A stretch of DNA of 64,000 nucleotides from Flavobacterium sp. KMS (lineage in GTDB: Bacteria; Bacteroidota; Bacteroidia; Flavobacteriales; Flavobacteriaceae): positions 581,288 through 645,287 of the forward strand of contig NZ_JSYP01000001.1 in assembly GCF_000813005.1 (NCBI RefSeq). Direction: 5' to 3'. The first letter of the stretch is position 1, and the number at the start of each line of letters is the position of its first letter. A program made the position numbers and the translations under genes. Positions 61,934 through 64,000 of this stretch are shown here, piece by piece. Under the pieces are notes generated by a model. The model ran no database searches and was not told the DNA's origin. It saw only the letters and a list, made by a program, of their open reading frames with translations.

Positions 61934-64000
61934 TTAATTGTTATCTCTAATAATTGAAATGAACCCTTTCATTTTAGGTGAACCATTTCCTAGATCAATT
62001 AAATAGTAATAAGTATCCTCATTAAGTGGAGATCCTTTATAAGTACCATCCCACTCATTATTATAATTATTTTTAGAATACACTAATCTTGCTGCTCTAT
62101 CAAAAACTTTAACCGAATTGTTTGGATATTTATCAAGACCTGGAACTATCCAAAAATCATTTTTACCGTCTCCGTTTGGAGTAACAATGTTTGTTGGTAT
62201 AATTTCTTGTGGTACAGCATCTGCTCTATTTACAATAACAGTATATGTTTCTTGTGTACCATCTGGCGCTGTAACCACTACTGTAACTTCGTTATCACCA
62301 ACTTTTAAATCTATTGGGGCTGTAACATCTGTAATCGTTTTTCCGTCAACAATCATTTCAACCTTTGCATCCGGATCGATTGATTTAGGTGTAATTACAA
62401 TTGAGTCAGTTTCATTTGGTACATCTACACTATAATCTTTTGTATCTGTATTAAAAGCAGGACTTAATGTCCCATCACTTACAACAATATCAGATAAACC
62501 AGCATTATCAGAAGGCTTAACATTAGCATCTTCTCTTGTAACAACAACAGTATATGTTTCTTGTGTACCGTCAGGAGCAGTAACCACTACTGTAACTTCG
62601 TTATCACCAACTTTTAAATCGATTGGAGCTGCGTTATCAGTAATCGTTTTTCCATCAACTATCATTTCAACTTTGGCATCCGGATCTTTTGGTGTAGGTG
62701 TAACTATGATTGAGTTAGTTCCATTTGGCACATCAACTGTATATCCTTTAGTCTTGGTGTAGGTGTAACTATGATTGAGTTAGTTCCATTTGGCACATCA
62801 ACTGTATATCCTTTAGTGTCTGTATTAAAAACAGGACTTAAAGCTCCTTCACTAACCGTAATATCAGCTAAACCTGCATCACTAGAAGGCTCTCTTGTAA
62901 CAACAACAGTATATGTTTTTTGTGTTTTTCCATCCTGTGCTGTAATTATAGTAGTAATCTCATTTTTACCAACTTCTAAAAGAATGTTTCCACTAGCAGT
63001 TCCATTAGCTACTTCTTTTCCGTTTACTGTTATTGTTGCAGTAGTATCAGAAGTAAAAGGTGTAACTGTAATATCTTTAACATCGTTTTTTACTGTAGCT
63101 GTATAATCTTTAGTTACCTCTGCAAATACTGGGCTTAAAGTACCTTCGCTAATAGCTAAATCTGTCATACCTGCATTACTAGAAGGCTCTCTTGTAACAA
63201 TTACAGTATAAGTATTAATAGTTCCATCTTGAGCTGTTATTATAGTGGTAATCTTATTTTCACCTACTTGTAAAGTAATTTCTCCGCTAGGAGTTCTACT
63301 AGGCACTTCTACTCCATTTACTGTTACTTTTGCTTCAGTGTCTGCTGTAGTTGGTGTAACTCTAATAGTTTTAACATCATTTGGTACTGTAGCTGTATAA
63401 TCTTTAGTTCCTTCTGCAAAATCCGGACTTAACTTACCTTCACTAATAGCTAAATCTGTTAAACCTGCATTAGTAGATTTAGTCACTTCTAAAGTACCAG
63501 AAACGAAAGTAATATCATAATTTGTTGATTTTGCTCCACTAACTGTGATGTCATATTTTCCTACTGAACTATCTTTAACTGCCAACGTAACAATTGTCAC
63601 TGGCATACTTAAACTTGTAACAGTATCTCCATTTACAAACCCAACATAAGTTGCTGTTAAAACTGGATTATCAATACCATGCTCTTTTTCTTTATTATCT
63701 GCTGTGATTTTTAGCTCAGCAGGAGTAACAGTTAATAATCCTTTGTTATCATAAGTAATGGTATAGTTTGATGAAACTGCTTCACTAGCTATGATTGAAT
63801 AAGTTCCTACTCCACTTCCTATAAGTGCACTAGTTACAATTTTAGCTGATGGAGCCAAACTTGCTTCAGTATCTTCATTTACAAAACCAACATAACTTAC
63901 TGTTAAAACTGGATTCTGAGATCCGTAAACTTTACTATTATCATTTGTTGTAATAGTTAAAGCCGCAGGAGTAATAGTTAATGATCCTTTATTAACATAT
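61934..64000 (-). pseudogene. T9SS adhesin with MBG and cadherin-like repeats, interrupted by a 65-bp duplication; 5' end outside the window
   Basis: A surface protein read from beyond the right edge. The open frame from 64000 contains MBG-type repeats (KITADNKEKEHGIDNPVLTA; ITTNDNSKVYGSQNPVLT) and then cadherin-like beta-sandwich repeats of about 85-95 residues (NAGLTDLAISEG-LSP-F--GTKDYTATVPN). It ends prematurely at 62704 because a 65-bp tandem duplication (62689-62817) shifts the frame. The remaining frame (61934-62731) resumes in the same repeat (VPNGTNSIIVTPTPKDPDAK), adds another repeat, and ends in a type B gliding-motility sorting domain (IPTNIVTPNGDGKNDFWIVP...KGFISIIRDNN). Removing one duplicate restores a continuous frame. 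As it stands, the protein would lose its T9SS signal. Confidence 0.85.
62689..62817. repeat. 65-bp tandem duplication inside the adhesin gene
   Basis: The 64 bases 62689-62752 are repeated exactly at 62754-62817 with one base between, a period of 65. Because 65 is not a multiple of 3, the duplication causes the frameshift described for the adhesin. Confidence 0.95.

Noticed and set aside
61934..62731. Independent 265-residue gene with its own start
   Set aside because: Its apparent start lies in the middle of a cadherin-like repeat, and it follows directly from the 65-bp duplication in the larger adhesin frame; it is the gene's 3' part.

Overview
The window looks like a chromosome segment of a Bacteroidota bacterium, most probably Flavobacterium or a close relative. 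The DNA is strongly AT-rich. It holds a SusC/SusD pair, a PorP/SprF protein, adhesins ending in type IX secretion (T9SS) sorting domains, many short lipoprotein signals, AT-rich leaders without Shine-Dalgarno sequences, and TAnnTTTG-like promoter elements. No rRNA, tRNA, CRISPR array or insertion sequence was found. Genus assignment is inference from gene content.

Layout. 0-7.5 kb: a DHA2-type MFS exporter, a NylB-like serine hydrolase, a DUF4421 barrel and a repeat-rich lipoprotein. 7.6-12.1 kb: a two-component system followed by three exported PepSY-like proteins; three transcription units here share the upstream motif CCTAAATGTTTCCA. 12.7-17.8 kb: a 1675-residue T9SS adhesin. 18.5-51.5 kb: a large peptidoglycan and amino-sugar salvage locus, transcribed in two arms away from a DeoR-type regulator. 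51.5-53.9 kb: small minus-strand genes for unknown membrane proteins and lipoproteins. 54.4-58.6 kb: a broken GH144-GH29 multidomain gene. 58.8-64 kb: a lipoprotein, a PlsC-type acyltransferase, a PorP/SprF protein and the end of an interrupted T9SS adhesin that runs off the right edge.

The salvage locus is the main biological content. Left arm: NamZ, AmiE-like hydrolase, GH20 hexosaminidase, DigH-like GHL10, metallophosphoesterase-PQQ protein, a broken esterase, an FAD/Fe-S D-lactate-dehydrogenase-like protein and NagB fused to a PIG-L deacetylase domain. Right arm: SusC, SusD, a second NamZ, MurQ, a sodium symporter, a NagZ-AmiE fusion, AnmK, a NagX-like membrane acyltransferase and a class D beta-lactamase. 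Together they could bind cell-wall fragments at the outer membrane, strip GlcNAc, MurNAc and peptide in the periplasm, import the sugars, split MurNAc-6-P into GlcNAc-6-P and D-lactate, and feed both products to central metabolism. It resembles the murQ-murR-murP-amiE-nagZ-namZ cluster of Bacillus subtilis, rebuilt around SusCD. A composite inverted repeat with identical internal spacing lies upstream of both nagB and susC and is the best candidate operator of the DeoR regulator.

Three genes are visibly disrupted: an esterase with an in-frame TGA, the GH144-GH29 gene with a -1 frameshift at a run of seven T, and the right-edge adhesin with a 65-bp tandem duplication. Intergenic regions are full of palindromic interspersed repeats of at least six families.
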